NCBI GenBank assembly: GCA_029553505.1
Contig: JAKPKY010000003.1
Coordinates: 1-64,000 of the forward strand
Direction: 5' to 3'
From: Planctomycetota bacterium
GTDB lineage: Bacteria > Planctomycetota > Phycisphaerae > SM23-33
Length of the DNA stretch: 64,000 nt
The notes beneath the pieces were generated by a model that was given only the letters and a program-made list of their open reading frames with translations, was not told the origin of the DNA and did not search any database. How positions within the stretch are numbered: position 1 is the first letter of the stretch; each line of letters begins with the position of its first letter. Position numbers and translations under genes: made by a program. Shown here piece after piece: positions 1 to 8,314 of this stretch.

Positions 1-1174
1 GGCGGTCGCCCCCCGCTTTCACGCCGGCCATCAGGATGTTCTCGGTGGCCATGAACGGAAGCTCCGCCGCCACCGCTGCCTCGATCACCGCCGGATACAC
101 CACCAGCCCCTGCGCGACGTTCAGCACGATCAGCAGCGCCGCGTCGGCCGACAGGAACGCCTCCGTCATCGCCAGGCGCTTGTTGGCCGAATCGTCCAGC
201 GTGCGCTCGAACCACTGCTCCGCGGCCGTGTGCAGCGGGCTCTGCGCCACGTCCATCAGGAACCGCGCCAGCGCCGTCGCCCGCTCGCACCGCATCGGGT
301 TGCGCTTGTAGGCCATCGCGCTGGAGCCCACCTGCGTAGACTCGAAGGGCTCCTCCATCTCCTTGCGGTGCGCCAGCAGGCGGATGTCGTTGCAGAACTT
401 GTGCACGCTCGCGCCGATCCCCGCGAGCACCTGCGCCACGGCGGCGTCGATTTTCCGGCTGTAGGTCTGCCCGGTGATGGCGGCGATTTTCTCGAAGCCC
501 ATCTTCTTCGCCACCATCCGTTCCAGCTCGAGCACCTTGTCGTGGTCGCCGTCGAACAGCGCCAGGAAGCTCGCCTGCGTGCCGGTGGTTCCCTTGACGC
601 CGCGGAATTCCAGGCACTCCAGGCGGAACTCCAGGTCGCGCAGGTCCATGACGAACTCGCGGCACCACAGCGCCGCGCGCTTGCCCACCGTCGTCAGCTG
701 CGCCGGCTGGAAGTGCGTGAACGCCAGGCACGGCAGGTCGCGGTACTTGTCGGCGAACTTCCCCAGCGCGTCGATGATGTTGACCAGACGCCCGCGCAGG
801 ATTTCCAGACCCTCGCGCATCTGGATCATGTCGGTGTTGCAGTTGACGAACTGGCTGGTGGCGCCCAGGTGGATGATCGCGCGGGCGGCGGGCGCCGCAT
901 CGCCAAAGGCGTAAATGTGCGCCATCACGTCGTGACGGAGCTTCTTCTCATACTCGGCCGCCAGGTCGTAGCCGATGTCGTCGAGGTGCGCCGCCATCTG
1001 CCGGAGCTGCTCGCTGGAAATGTCCAGCCCGAGCGCCTTCTGCGCTTCGGCCAGCGCCAGCCAGAGCCTGCGCCAAGTGGAAAACTTCCGCTGGTCGCTG
1101 AACAGCTCCCGCATTTCCCGGCTGGCGTAGCGTCCTTCCAGCGGGCTGACGTAGGTGTTCCTTCGGTCGTCCAT
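1..1174 (-). CDS. purB: adenylosuccinate lyase, 3' end cut by window edge
   Basis: This enzyme splits SAICAR and adenylosuccinate, releasing fumarate, in purine synthesis. The frame reads from ATG at 1174 leftwards to the edge with no stop, giving about 391 residues of a protein normally near 460-480. The fumarase/aspartase-superfamily signature is seen as [10 protein letters not shown] near residues 283-292. This variant, and the N-terminal [20 protein letters not shown] segment, resemble the eukaryote-type adenylosuccinate lyases rather than the short Bacillus type. It diverges from the phage-like portal gene across a 225-bp gap. The family is clear; the missing C-terminus lies outside the window. 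Confidence 0.93.
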   Translation of the reverse strand, partial: MDDRRNTYVSPLEGRYASREMRELFSDQRKFSTWRRLWLALAEAQKALGLDISSEQLRQMAAHLDDIGYDLAAEYEKKLRHDVMAHIYAFGDAAPAARAIIHLGATSQFVNCNTDMIQMREGLEILRGRLVNIIDALGKFADKYRDLPCLAFTHFQPAQLTTVGKRAALWCREFVMDLRDLEFRLECLEFRGVKGTTGTQASFLALFDGDHDKVLELERMVAKKMGFEKIAAITGQTYSRKIDAAVAQVLAGIGASVHKFCNDIRLLAHRKEMEEPFESTQVGSSAMAYKRNPMRCERATALARFLMDVAQSPLHTAAEQWFERTLDDSANKRLAMTEAFLSADAALLIVLNVAQGLVVYPAVIEAAVAAELPFMATENILMAGVKAGGDR

Positions 1175-1399
1175 GGCGTTCGGAGTGTACCGCAACGGCG
1201 GGGGTTTGTCACCTGTCCAGGGGGGCAAATCGCACACAGTGCGCTGCCCGCCGGCCGCCGGATTTTTCCGACCCCCCTCGGGAAAATGAGAAATTTTTTC
1301 TTCCGGCCCGGCCGGGAGTTGCGGCGGCAAAACGCATTTTCGCGCGACTCCTGGGCAGCGCACCGCCGAGCGCGCCGGGAAAGGGTGAGGAGCGACATC

Positions 1400-3013
1400 A
1401 TGGGATTCGACCTGACAAACTTCCGCGACCCGCATCTCGACGCCGAGTATCTCGCCCACGTGGTCAGTCGGCAATCGCACCGGACCGAGGCCCGCTTCGA
1501 GCGGCTGTGGAACTATTTCCGCAACCCGCTGCTTCCGGCGGTCGGCCCGGCCGCCGAGGCGCTCAACGGGAACAGCCGCCCCTATCTCCAGGCGCAGGAA
1601 GTCGGACTGCCCGCCCGCATCACCGGCGTCCATCGCGGGGGAATTTCCGACCACCTCACCGACCTCCGCCGCAAGGAGGTCGTCATCGAGAACGACATCG
1701 GCTGGCGCGTCCAGACGATGGTCGAGTTCCTTTTCGGGCGTCGCCCGATGATCCGCTCGCTCGCGGCCGATCCGCGGCAGGCGCGGACCGTCGAAACGGT
1801 CCTCGCCCACCTGCTCGAAGCCAACGGCGGCCTGGCGTTCCTCCAGGAGCTCGCGCTGCTGGGGGCCGTGTTCGGCTTCGTCGACGTTGCCCTTCGCACC
1901 CCTGCCGGCGACATGTCCGCCGACTCCGCCGAACTTTCCCTTCCCCCCCCTCTCGACGAACCCGTCTCTCCCCCGCGCCGGCAGGGCGATGCCTCGGCCT
2001 CCGACGGCCGACAGGATGACGGCACGGACCCCGCGCCGGCCCGGTCTAACACCTCCCTTGCACGGGCCATCCGGTTCGCCCGCACGCTTCGGCTCGAGAC
2101 CATCGAGGCCGGGCGGGTCCTGCCCATCCTGGACGAGAACGATTACCGCCGCGTCCGCTACTGGGTGCAGCGGTTCGAGAAGCACCCGCCCCGCCTGGCC
2201 TCGCAGGATCGCCCGTGGTGGCGTCTGGGCCGCGGCCCGGCCGCTCCGTCCCCCGAAACCGTCGAGGTCGTCGAGATTCTCGGCCCGACGTGGTGGCAAC
2301 GGTATGAGAACGGCCGCCTGGCGGTCGAGGGTCCCAACGCGCTCGGGCGGCTGCCCGTCGTGCACATTCCCAACCTCGCCGTCCCCGGCGCGTACGAGGG
2401 GCTCAGCGACGTCGAACCGCTCATTCCCCTCCAGGACGAACTCAACACCCGCCTGAGCGACCGGGCGCATCGCGTCACGTACCAGTCGTTCCGCATGTAC
2501 CTGGGCAAGGGCATCGACGACTTCCTGGAGCGCCCGGTCGGCCCGGGGCAGATGTGGGCCACCACGAACATCGACGCCTCCATCCAGGAATTCGGCGCCG
2601 ACAGCGGCTCGCCCAGCGAGGACGCCCACATCGACCAGGTCCGCCAGGCGATGGACAAGGTCTCCGGCGTCACGCCGCTGGCGGCAGGGCTGATCCGCGG
2701 GAACGTGGGCAACCTCACCAGCGCTGCGGCGCTGAAGGTGGTGCTGGCCGGCCTGCTCGCCCGCACCGCCCGCAAGCGCCTGACCTACGGCGAGGGGCTC
2801 CAGCGGATCGTGGAAATGAGCCTGGCCGTGCTCGACCGGTTCGGCGCGCTGCGAACCGCGCCAGCCGACCGCCGCGTCGAGATCCACTGGCCCAGCCCGC
2901 TGCCCAGCGACGAGTCGGAGCAGCTCCGCAACGCCCAGATCAAGGCGCAGCTCGGCGTGCCCGCGGAACGGATTCTCGCCGAGCTCGGCTACGGACCTGA
3001 GAACAACGAATGA
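1400..3013 (+). CDS. phage portal protein (SPP1 gp6-like)
   Basis: Portal proteins form the dodecameric ring at one capsid vertex through which DNA is packaged and ejected. The 537-residue length fits. The N-terminal part contains a segment [12 protein letters not shown] near residue 110, comparable with the conserved region of SPP1 gp6-like portals. A helical stretch ends in [14 protein letters not shown] near the C-terminus, a typical portal ending. Residues about 178-218 are a proline-, serine- and aspartate-rich linker that looks inserted. ATG at 1400 was chosen because gtgaggag lies just upstream; the frame is open far upstream (to 230) but overlaps purB there. It is the first gene of the virion cassette, and no terminase precedes it. 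Confidence 0.8.
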   Translation: MGFDLTNFRDPHLDAEYLAHVVSRQSHRTEARFERLWNYFRNPLLPAVGPAAEALNGNSRPYLQAQEVGLPARITGVHRGGISDHLTDLRRKEVVIENDIGWRVQTMVEFLFGRRPMIRSLAADPRQARTVETVLAHLLEANGGLAFLQELALLGAVFGFVDVALRTPAGDMSADSAELSLPPPLDEPVSPPRRQGDASASDGRQDDGTDPAPARSNTSLARAIRFARTLRLETIEAGRVLPILDENDYRRVRYWVQRFEKHPPRLASQDRPWWRLGRGPAAPSPETVEVVEILGPTWWQRYENGRLAVEGPNALGRLPVVHIPNLAVPGAYEGLSDVEPLIPLQDELNTRLSDRAHRVTYQSFRMYLGKGIDDFLERPVGPGQMWATTNIDASIQEFGADSGSPSEDAHIDQVRQAMDKVSGVTPLAAGLIRGNVGNLTSAAALKVVLAGLLARTARKRLTYGEGLQRIVEMSLAVLDRFGALRTAPADRRVEIHWPSPLPSDESEQLRNAQIKAQLGVPAERILAELGYGPENNE

Positions 3014-3045
3014 CCCCGCGCAAAAACCAAGCGAAAGGAACCCCC

Positions 3046-3624
3046 ATGACAGAGCAGCAGGATATCCCGGTCGAGGCCGAACCGCGGGACGACAGCCCCG
3101 CCGAAAGCCCCGCCCCCGGACGGCTCGTGCCGGTGGCCGAGTCCATCCGGTATCGCCGGCGGGCGCAGCAGGCCGAGGCCCGGATTCACGATCTGGAACA
3201 GCAGTTCCGCGAAGTCCAGGCGCAGCTCGAGGACCAGCGCAACCAGCTCGCGCTGGCCGAGGCCCAGCGCGACGAGGCCCGTCAGCAGATTCTCTTCGCC
3301 GAGAACCGCATCGCGGCCGAGAGGGCCCTCGTCGAGTCCGGCGTGACCGATCTTGAGGCGGCGTCGATTCTGCTGTCCAAGCGCGTGGACCTCAACGAGC
3401 CGCTCGGGGCCGACGCCCTCGGCCGGCACGTCGAGCAACTCCTGCTCGACAAGCCGTACCTTCGCGCGGCGGCGGGCGGGCTTCCCCCGCCGACGGCCGC
3501 CCCGAAGCCCCGGCAGGCTCCCGCGGCCGACCTGGCCGACGCCGCGCGACGCGCCGCCCACAGCGGAAACCGGCGCGACGTCGCCGACTACCTGCGTCTC
3601 CGCAGGCAACTGGCAACCCACTGA
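3046..3624 (+). CDS. capsid scaffold-like coiled-coil protein
   Basis: This 192-residue acidic, glutamine- and alanine-rich protein has a long predicted coiled coil over about residues 35-90 (repeated E, Q, R and L heptads). A basic, helical C-terminus (YLRLRRQ) follows a proline-rich linker. Position between portal and major capsid gene, size and coiled coil are all as in phage scaffolding proteins, which guide shell assembly and then leave the particle. The start at 3046 has gaaagga eight bases ahead; an in-frame ATG at 3010, overlapping the portal stop, has no ribosome site of its own. Function is inferred from synteny and composition, not from a strong motif. Confidence 0.62.
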   Translation: MTEQQDIPVEAEPRDDSPAESPAPGRLVPVAESIRYRRRAQQAEARIHDLEQQFREVQAQLEDQRNQLALAEAQRDEARQQILFAENRIAAERALVESGVTDLEAASILLSKRVDLNEPLGADALGRHVEQLLLDKPYLRAAAGGLPPPTAAPKPRQAPAADLADAARRAAHSGNRRDVADYLRLRRQLATH

Positions 3625-3653
3625 CCCCTTTTCCCACACAGGAGAAACCATCC

Positions 3654-4814
3654 ATGGCATTCACAGGCAAGGCAACCTACTCGGCCGGCGCGACGCTGCC
3701 GGAACTCGCCGAGGACGTGTCGGACATCGTCAGCATCGTCTCGCCGTACGAGACGCCCCTGCTGGACCACCTGGGCGACGCGCCCCGCGCCGCCGGCAGC
3801 ACCTACCACGAGTGGCTCGAGGACGAGCTGCTGCCCAACACCGACGCCGTCAACGATGACACGTGGACCGACCCCGCCGCCGACACGACCTTCGGCGTGG
3901 CGCACGCGGCGCGATTCCGCGTCGGCGACCAGCTGCGTCCCCACGGCAGCGGCGAGTTGATGCTCGTGACGGACGTCGACACCGGCGCCGGCACCCTCAC
4001 CGTCACTCGCGGCTACGGCGGCTCCACGCCCGAAGACCTTTCCGACGCCCAGGTGCTGCACATCCTGGGCAACGCCGCCCTCGAGGGCGACGACGCCCCG
4101 GCCGCCCGCTTCACCACCCGCGTCCGCAAGGGAAACTGGACGCAGATCTTCACCTCCGCCGTCCGCGTCAGCGGGTCCGACCTGGCCGTCCGCAAGGTCG
4201 CCGTCAGCGACGAACTGGACTACCAGAAGCAGGAGCGCCTCCGCGAACTGCTCCGCGACCTGGAGAACACCGTCGTCAACGGCATCGCCCCCGTCAGCAA
4301 CCCGCAGGGCGGCGAGTCCGTCCGCCGGACGATGCGCGGAATCCTGCCCAGCCTGACGACAAACGTCTTTTCGCCCGGCGCCGACGGATTCCCCGCCGAC
4401 ACCGACCTCACCGAGGCGCAGCTCAACCTCGCACTGCGGAGCATCTGGGAGCAGGCGTCCAGCCGCATCGACACCCTCGTCGTCAACGGAAAGCAGAAGC
4501 GGCGGATCAACTCGTTCCTCACCTCCGGTCGGGCGTACGGACCGGCCGACACGTCGTACCGCGACCTGGTGAGCGTCTACGAGAGCGACTTCGGCGTCTG
4601 CCGCGTCATCCTCTGCCGGGCCGTGCCCGCCGACACGGTGCTGCTGCTGGACTCCGGACGGATCGACGTGCTGCCGCTGGCCGGGCGCAGCTTCCACTAC
4701 AAGCCGCTGGCCAGCGCCGGCGACTACGAGGCCGGCGAGGTCATCGGCGAATACACGCTGGAACTCCGCAACGAGAACGCCCACGGGCTCATCACCGGCC
4801 TGAGCATCTCCTAG
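3654..4814 (+). CDS. major capsid protein, SU10/DUF5309-like
   Basis: The 386-residue product resembles the SU10-type (DUF5309) major capsid family: N-terminal segment SDIVSIVSPYETPLLDHLGD, an inserted beta-rich module around residues 85-140 (VGDQLRP, GTLTVTRGYGG), then VRVSGSDLAV and an acidic helix with QKQERLRELLRDLE near residues 190-210. It would form the icosahedral shell with the HK97 fold. It follows the scaffold-like gene by 29 bases with an aggagaa ribosome site. The family call is by recognition and should be confirmed by profile search. Confidence 0.78.
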   Translation: MAFTGKATYSAGATLPELAEDVSDIVSIVSPYETPLLDHLGDAPRAAGSTYHEWLEDELLPNTDAVNDDTWTDPAADTTFGVAHAARFRVGDQLRPHGSGELMLVTDVDTGAGTLTVTRGYGGSTPEDLSDAQVLHILGNAALEGDDAPAARFTTRVRKGNWTQIFTSAVRVSGSDLAVRKVAVSDELDYQKQERLRELLRDLENTVVNGIAPVSNPQGGESVRRTMRGILPSLTTNVFSPGADGFPADTDLTEAQLNLALRSIWEQASSRIDTLVVNGKQKRRINSFLTSGRAYGPADTSYRDLVSVYESDFGVCRVILCRAVPADTVLLLDSGRIDVLPLAGRSFHYKPLASAGDYEAGEVIGEYTLELRNENAHGLITGLSIS

Positions 4815-4946
4815 CGGCATCGAACCCCGGCGCGAGGCGCCGGGCCTGTCCCGCCCGCGCCACGCCCGCGACAGCGGACCGGCGACCGGCAGACTGGGCG
4901 GGACAAACCCCGCGCCTCGCACCCGACCACCAACGAGGAAACGACC

Positions 4947-5600
4947 ATGAGCGAATTCTGCCAGGACAGGGACCTGCTGGGCATCGAGCCAGGGCTGTTT
5001 CTCGGCGGGGGCTTTGCCGCCCAGCAACTCGTCGGCGGCTCCGACGGACAGCTTTCCGGCACGACCTTCACCTCGCCCGGAAGCGACTTTTCCGCCGCCG
5101 GCGTGACGGCCGGCATGGTCCTGTGCGTCTACGACGCCTCGCCGGACGAGGGCGTGCCGCTGGAAATCCTCGCCGTGCCCTCCGCGACGACGCTGACGGT
5201 CTCCGTGCTCCGCGCCGAGGCCGACGGCCCGGCCGTTCCGCCCGCGTCCGCCGAGGGCCTGTCGTTCCGCGTCCGCACGTTCCGCCCGCAGATTCGCAAC
5301 GCCTCGGCCGCGCTGGCCGAAAAGCTCCGCCAGCTCGCCGAGACCGCCGGCGTGCAGTCCGCCGACTTCGCCGACTCGTCGCAGCTTTGCCTGACGGCTG
5401 CGTATCTCACGCTGGCGGGCGTGTTCGTGGCCCAGGCCCAAAACGCCGCCGCCCACGACGCCCACTGGATCAAGGCCGAGCATTACCGCCGCGAGTCCGT
5501 CCGCATGCAGCTCCAGCTCCGCCTGGCGGCCGACGAGGACGGCGACGGCTTCGCCGAGCGGACGCGAACCCTCGGGCACGTGACGCTGAGGAGGTCGTGA
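4947..5600 (+). CDS. putative head-tail connector/adaptor
   Basis: This 217-residue protein has a glycine-rich N-terminal region, a central beta-rich module (residues about 30-105) similar in style to the insertion in the capsid protein, and a C-terminal helical part (IRNASAALAEKLRQLAE to the end) typical of head-completion adaptors. It follows the capsid gene and precedes a terminator-like gene, the usual place of gp15/gp16-type connectors. The start follows gaggaaac. The role is inferred from order. The 132-bp gap before it holds no other gene that I can support. Confidence 0.5.
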   Translation: MSEFCQDRDLLGIEPGLFLGGGFAAQQLVGGSDGQLSGTTFTSPGSDFSAAGVTAGMVLCVYDASPDEGVPLEILAVPSATTLTVSVLRAEADGPAVPPASAEGLSFRVRTFRPQIRNASAALAEKLRQLAETAGVQSADFADSSQLCLTAAYLTLAGVFVAQAQNAAAHDAHWIKAEHYRRESVRMQLQLRLAADEDGDGFAERTRTLGHVTLRRS

Positions 5601-5601
5601 G

Positions 5602-6030
5602 ATGCCCTCACCCGTGGCGGACATCCTGAACGACATCGTCGAGACGCTCCGGGGCACGGGGCGGTTCGCGCTGGTGACGCTGGGCGAGTGCGCCGCGGCG
5701 ACGGCAACGCCGCGTGCCTGCGTGACACTCGCCGGGCTCGATGAACTTCGCCCCGACGACGCGCCCGGCGCCCGCTGGTTCCGCCTGCGGGCCCGCGTGA
5801 CGGTGCACGCCCGCGCGCATGAGCCGCCGGGCGGAACGATCCGCGCGGCGGAACTGTGCGACGCGGCGAGCGCCCTGCTGGCCGACCCCTTCCGCGCCGG
5901 GCGCTGCCAACACCTGCCTACCGGCGCCGCCACCGAAATCGGCTTCGCCGAACCCGCAGCGCTGCGACGACCCGAGGGGGAAATGTGCCTTTCCGTCCGC
6001 TGCCACTTCCAGACGCAGGACCAGCCATGA
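5602..6030 (+). CDS. putative tail terminator/completion protein
   Basis: The ATG lies one base after the previous stop, so translation is probably coupled. The 142-residue protein begins ADILNDIVETLRGTGRF, a helix seen in tail-terminator-like proteins, followed by strands (CVTLAGLDELRPDD, FRLRARVTVHAR). Small alpha/beta proteins in this position normally cap the tail or complete the neck. No catalytic motif is visible. The assignment is by synteny and could equally be a generic minor virion protein. Confidence 0.45.
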   Translation: MPSPVADILNDIVETLRGTGRFALVTLGECAAATATPRACVTLAGLDELRPDDAPGARWFRLRARVTVHARAHEPPGGTIRAAELCDAASALLADPFRAGRCQHLPTGAATEIGFAEPAALRRPEGEMCLSVRCHFQTQDQP

Positions 6031-6434
6031 ACCGCTACACGCGCATCCAGTCCGTGACGTTCGACGGCGTGGACCTCCCCCTGCCGCTCCAGGTGCGCGT
6101 GTCGCGCCGGTGCGAGCCGCAGGCGGCAGCCGGCGACGGCGACGCCTTCGTCACGAGCGTTCAGTGCTCCCGGCCGGTCCTGGCGGCGGAGGTGCGCCTG
6201 CGCGGCACGGCCGCGGCGGAGGCGCTGTCGCCGGGGCAGATCGGGACGCTGACGTTCGTCGTCGGCCCTGCCGCCGCGGGCCAGGCGCCGCGCCGCGTCA
6301 CCCTCGCCGGCGCGGTCCTGACGGGCGCGGATGTCGCCTACGAGCAGGCGGGCTTCGCCGAGGCGACGCTGCGGTTTGTCGCCGAGGCCGCCGACGGCCT
6401 GACCGACCCCCACGCCGCGGAGGACGCCCAATGA
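6027..6434 (+). CDS. small virion protein, possibly tail tube
   Basis: A 135-residue, mostly beta-strand protein starting at an ATGA overlap with the previous gene. It contains alternating strand patterns (RIQSVTFDGVDLPLPLQVRVSR, RVTLAGAVLTGADV) compatible with a tail-tube or phage beta-barrel fold. No signature residue was recognised. Its place between the terminator-like gene and other tail genes is the main reason for the suggestion. It is followed by another four-base overlap, so the run from 5602 to 7518 behaves as one translationally coupled unit. Confidence 0.42.
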   Translation: MNRYTRIQSVTFDGVDLPLPLQVRVSRRCEPQAAAGDGDAFVTSVQCSRPVLAAEVRLRGTAAAEALSPGQIGTLTFVVGPAAAGQAPRRVTLAGAVLTGADVAYEQAGFAEATLRFVAEAADGLTDPHAAEDAQ

Positions 6435-6796
6435 GCACGCTCGACGGAAACAACCTCTTCGGCAGCGGACCGCACGAGATCCACCCCGAGTCCTGGCAGC
6501 GTGCCGTGATGCGCCGCGCCTTCGCCGCTCTCGATGGCGAGCTGGCGATGGACCTGGGCCTGCGCTCGCGACGCATCGTCCAGACCGGGCGGCTCCAGGC
6601 GGCCGGAAGCGACGTGCTCAACCTGCTGCTGGCGCAGATCGAGTGGCTCCTCGACGGCCAACTGCACACGCTCGTCGATTCCTACGGGCGCGTCTACGAT
6701 CGCGTGCTCGTTGAGGAATTCGCCCCGGCCTCGGCCATCCGGCACGGCCGGGGCTTCTGGTGCGATTACCGCATCGTCTACAGACAATTGCCATGA
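6431..6796 (+). CDS. small virion-cassette protein, function unknown
   Basis: The 121-residue product starts at ATGA overlapping the previous stop. It has a helical core (RAVMRRAFAALDGELAMDLGLRSR) and a C-terminal aromatic stretch (GFWCDYRIVYRQLP). I do not recognise a family. The same-strand overlaps on both sides show it belongs to the virion operon; a neck, tail-chaperone or minor tail role is possible but unsupported by motif. Confidence 0.5.
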   Translation: MSTLDGNNLFGSGPHEIHPESWQRAVMRRAFAALDGELAMDLGLRSRRIVQTGRLQAAGSDVLNLLLAQIEWLLDGQLHTLVDSYGRVYDRVLVEEFAPASAIRHGRGFWCDYRIVYRQLP

Positions 6797-7518
6797 GCGA
6801 CGAGTTCACCACCGACAACATCACGCAGCTTCGCGCGGTGCCGCGCGGCACGGGTTGGGAAATCCGCTTCGCCTCCGGCAACGCGGCCTGCTGCCACCAG
6901 CTTTACGTGAACGGCCGGCTGGCCGACTGGACCGACACGGCTGCGCAGCGGGCGTTCGCGCTCGACGTCATTCTCGGCGGCCCGGCCGAGATCCTCGTCG
7001 CGGCCGTCGCGCCGGCGCTGCGACGGACGGACTTATCGGCGCGGCTGTCCGACGCCCAGCGGAACCCCGCGTGGGTGTATCGCGCGTCGGTGGTCCGGTC
7101 CCATCGGCACGGCCGGGGCGACTGCGCCGCGCTGCTGGGGGACCACGCGACCGGACAGATCGACGACTGTCCGCTCGACCGGCAGGAGCTTCGCCCGGCC
7201 TGGCTGGACGAGTGGGGGCTCGGCGCCGGGCCGTTCGGCTCGGGCGGGTTCGGTTACGACGCCGCAGCCGCGCCGGGCTTGCGCGGGGCATTCGGCGCCG
7301 GACCGTTCGGCATCGGCGCGGAACTGCTGGAACTCAGTGCCGCGCTGGCCGAGGAAGGCGCGCACCAGCTTCTCGTGCGGACGATCGCCCCCGACGGCAG
7401 GGGCGCCGACGGCGAGCCGGTTGCCTTTCAGGCCGCCCCGCCGCCCGCGCCGCCCGCTGCCGTCACCATTACCGATTACGACGCCGAAACGCAGACCGTC
7501 ACCATCCAGATTTCGTGA
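6793..7518 (+). CDS. virion-cassette protein, tail-associated, unknown
   Basis: This 241-residue protein starts at an ATGA overlap. The N-terminal half looks like fibronectin-type strands (GTGWEIRFASGNAACCHQLY, VNGRLADWTD). The middle is rich in glycine and aromatic residues with a short repeated pattern GAGPFG (about residues 140-165). The C-terminus is a proline linker followed by a strand pair (ITDYDAETQTVTIQIS). Such composition is common in phage tail or fibre-attachment proteins. No enzyme motif is visible. It is separated by only nine bases from the next gene. Confidence 0.48.
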   Translation: MSDEFTTDNITQLRAVPRGTGWEIRFASGNAACCHQLYVNGRLADWTDTAAQRAFALDVILGGPAEILVAAVAPALRRTDLSARLSDAQRNPAWVYRASVVRSHRHGRGDCAALLGDHATGQIDDCPLDRQELRPAWLDEWGLGAGPFGSGGFGYDAAAAPGLRGAFGAGPFGIGAELLELSAALAEEGAHQLLVRTIAPDGRGADGEPVAFQAAPPPAPPAAVTITDYDAETQTVTIQIS

Positions 7519-7527
7519 GGACACCCC

Positions 7528-8256
7528 ATGACCGAACTCTATCCCAGCGACGCGGAACTCAACTCCCTCAGCGGCACCAGCGACCCCGGCCAAGAGGTGC
7601 TCTACATCCCCACCGGTGAATCGCCCTACTACACGAGCTTCTACAAGATGCTCTACCGGCTGCTGGACGCGGCGCGGCGGGCGGGCGACCTGCGGGTCTA
7701 CAAGGACGGCGACCTGACGTTCGGCGTCCGCGCGGGCCGGCTGGCCAACGGGGACAACACGATCGCCTACGCCGGGGCATCCGCGCAGGCGCTGACCAAC
7801 AACGCCACGAACTACATCTACCTGGCCGTCAGCGGCGCGACGGCCACGCTGACGGTCAACACCACGGGTTTTCCCAATCCGTCGGCGACGCCGCACATCC
7901 CGCTGGCGACGATCGTCACCAGCGCCGGCACGTACGCGCACACGGCGATCACCGACTATCGCGGCCGGGCCCTGTACCGCACGCTCAACGCCCTGACCGC
8001 CGCGCTGGCCAACGAGGCGGCGACGTTCTTCGACGCCACGGACATCTCCGGCGCGGAGGCCGAAACGCTTTCGGACGGTTCGAACGCCGACGCCCTGCAC
8101 ATGCACGGGCCGGACGGGCTGGAAGAAACCTACTGCCGCTGGCGCGGCAGCCAGGCCGCCACGCCGACAGAACCGTCCGAAGGCGACCTGTACTGGGATA
8201 CCGCGCTCTCGAAGGTGCGCCAATACGCCGACGGCGCCTGGCGAGACCTGAGCTGA
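7528..8256 (+). CDS. putative tail fibre protein
   Basis: A 242-residue threonine-, alanine- and asparagine-rich protein. Features typical of fibre or appendage proteins include a central region of short strands with small residues (TNYIYLAVSGATATLTVN) and a C-terminal motif of the type EGDLYWDTALSKVRQYADGAW, seen at the ends of many phage fibre and structural proteins. It would be displayed on the particle. The start follows gtgagga. No adhesin or depolymerase active site is visible. Confidence 0.55.
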   Translation: MTELYPSDAELNSLSGTSDPGQEVLYIPTGESPYYTSFYKMLYRLLDAARRAGDLRVYKDGDLTFGVRAGRLANGDNTIAYAGASAQALTNNATNYIYLAVSGATATLTVNTTGFPNPSATPHIPLATIVTSAGTYAHTAITDYRGRALYRTLNALTAALANEAATFFDATDISGAEAETLSDGSNADALHMHGPDGLEETYCRWRGSQAATPTEPSEGDLYWDTALSKVRQYADGAWRDLS

Positions 8257-8314
8257 TCGTCAACGGCCTTTGCTCTTTTCTGTAGCCTGTGGCCTTATTG
8301 AGGTCTGACGCCTG

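Noticed and set aside
230-1399. Upstream extension of the portal frame
   Set aside because: The extension overlaps purB on the other strand and has no ribosome site; ATG 1400 has one.
3588-6431. Long minus-strand open frame opposite the capsid and connector genes
   Set aside because: It is a GC-rich antisense shadow: low-complexity Arg, Gly and Ala composition, no domain, while the plus-strand frames have overlaps and ribosome sites.
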